From contig BFEA01000425.1 in the NCBI GenBank assembly GCA_003427395.1, forward strand, positions 310,214-330,282: a stretch of DNA of 20,069 nucleotides. Direction: 5' to 3'. The position numbers were made by a program, and so were the translations under genes. Every line of letters begins with the position of its first letter. Positions within the stretch are counted from its first letter, which is position 1. A model generated the notes under the pieces. It was given only the letters and a program-made list of their open reading frames with translations. It made no database searches and was not told the origin of the DNA. Shown one piece after another: positions 19,301 through 20,069 of this stretch. This DNA is from Chara braunii (lineage: Eukaryota > Streptophyta > Charophyceae > Charales > Characeae).

Positions 19301-20000
19301 GGTTACCTCGAGATGGAAGAGCGGTCCTTGAAGACGTTATCTGCTCCCGGTTGCTGCTCACTATCATTGTCGCGCGTTTGCCGTCTCACAGTTTACAGGT
19401 ATCCGTGAAGGACATCGTCACACTCGTGGATAGATCCGGGGAGCTCAACGATGAGGTTGTCAATTTCTACATGGCGATGCTACAGGACGACTGCGGCCGG
19501 ATTGCCGCTACCAGGAAGACATACACCTTTAACTTCTTCTTCGCCTCTTCACTGCTTCTGCGAGGTCTGGCAGTTGTTCTCAGATGGGCTAAAGATGTCG
19601 ACCTCCTGTCTCATGACCTCGTCTTGGCACCAGTGCACAAGGACGGTGAACACTAGAGCCTTTTGGTCATTGACTTCTCTAGACGTGTTTTGGAAATCCA
19701 TGATTCTTTCTCGTGTTCGTCATCCAAATATTCCTTCTACTCCTCACTTCTGGATAAAACTGTTAAATTTTTGAACACGGTGGCAGGTGCCGCCGGTGAT
19801 GGTCGCACTTTCGACCACTTCGCTCGCGAGGTCAGCGTGAAAGGTGTCCCTCGGCAGCACGACGGGGCTAGTTGTGGGGTGTTCATGTTGATGTTCGCTT
19901 CCTGTTTGGCGAGAGGTTTACGTCCACCTTTTGGTTTTTCCCATAGACACATCTCCTCTATCAGAGCTAGACTAGCTTTGCTGATTTGCGATGTTGGTAG
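19301..20000 (+). pseudogene. Ulp1-like (C48) cysteine protease exon, nonsense codon at the catalytic His-Trp
   Basis: Ulp1/SENP-type proteases cleave SUMO-like conjugates, and plant transposons often carry captured copies. Visible marks are ELNDEVVNFYM (family GWLNDEVIN-like entry), the catalytic His at 19651, the Asp of HDS at 19699, Gln at 19855 and the catalytic Cys in GASCGVF at 19873. The His-Asp distance (16 residues) and Gln-Cys distance (6) suit the family, where yeast Ulp1 has 17 and 6. Directly after the His a TAG (19654-19656) stands where the family has Trp, a TGG-to-TAG change, so the protease is dead. The usual DCG is SCG here, and the Trp before LNDE is Glu. The frame is open back to about 19303; an acceptor at 19398 is an alternative start. 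Confidence 0.88.
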
Positions 20001-20006
20001 GTAAGC
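20001..20006 (+). other. Splice donor after the protease exon
   Basis: The exon ends GTTGGTAG and is followed by GTAAGC, a strong donor consensus. Reading on would hit TAA within this donor, so splicing would be needed for the protein to continue. The gene therefore probably extends past the right edge of the window. Confidence 0.65.
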
Positions 20007-20069
20007 GTCTATCTCTTTGTTGATCATGTAGTGTAGAAGGGTTGACGTAGAAGAACATTTCGTTCTTCT

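Overview
The window looks like repeat-rich nuclear DNA of a plant-lineage eukaryote. No bacterial gene organisation is visible. Three things support this: a decayed Ty3/Gypsy retrotransposon with a plant-type tRNA-Asp primer binding site, a large decayed gene with GT-AG introns ending in a Ulp1/C48 cysteine protease, and long AT-rich tandem arrays. The Gag and pre-protease protein style reminds me of mobile-element proteins of charophyte algae such as Chara. That is recall, not a search result.

Layout. (1) Positions 1-4784, minus strand: a Ty3/Gypsy element read right to left: primer binding site, leader, Gag with a Gly/Gln repeat and CCHC knuckle, aspartic protease, reverse transcriptase. 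It is broken by nonsense codons and frame changes and runs off the left edge before RNase H and integrase. (2) 4786-6290: probably the element's LTR plus flank, no gene. (3) 6590-7285: six tandem units of about 124 bp. (4) 7548-8245: eight dispersed copies of a hairpin with a nearly constant loop and changing, still mostly complementary stems. (5) 8250-12240: no recognisable gene; dozens of single ambiguous bases up to 9259, microsatellites and short duplications. (6) 12272-12666: a cluster of alternating inverted repeats of about 70 bp. (7) 13518-20000 and beyond, plus strand: one very long decayed gene. A single frame runs from an ATG at 13518 to a splice donor at 18664 (1,715 codons) with 12 in-frame stops and no frameshift that must be invoked. 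After an intron it continues towards a Ulp1-type protease exon ending at a donor at 20001.

The most interesting parts are the long gene with its protease and the near-palindromic motif TCGGATNNATCCGA. The motif recurs in two clusters, at about 13580-14120 and 17557-18204, on either side of the central 3.4 kb of the gene. This arrangement would suit binding sites for an element-encoded protein, so the right half of the window may be an undescribed or poorly described protease-carrying DNA transposon. All coding parts carry nonsense codons, so the copies here are probably dead.
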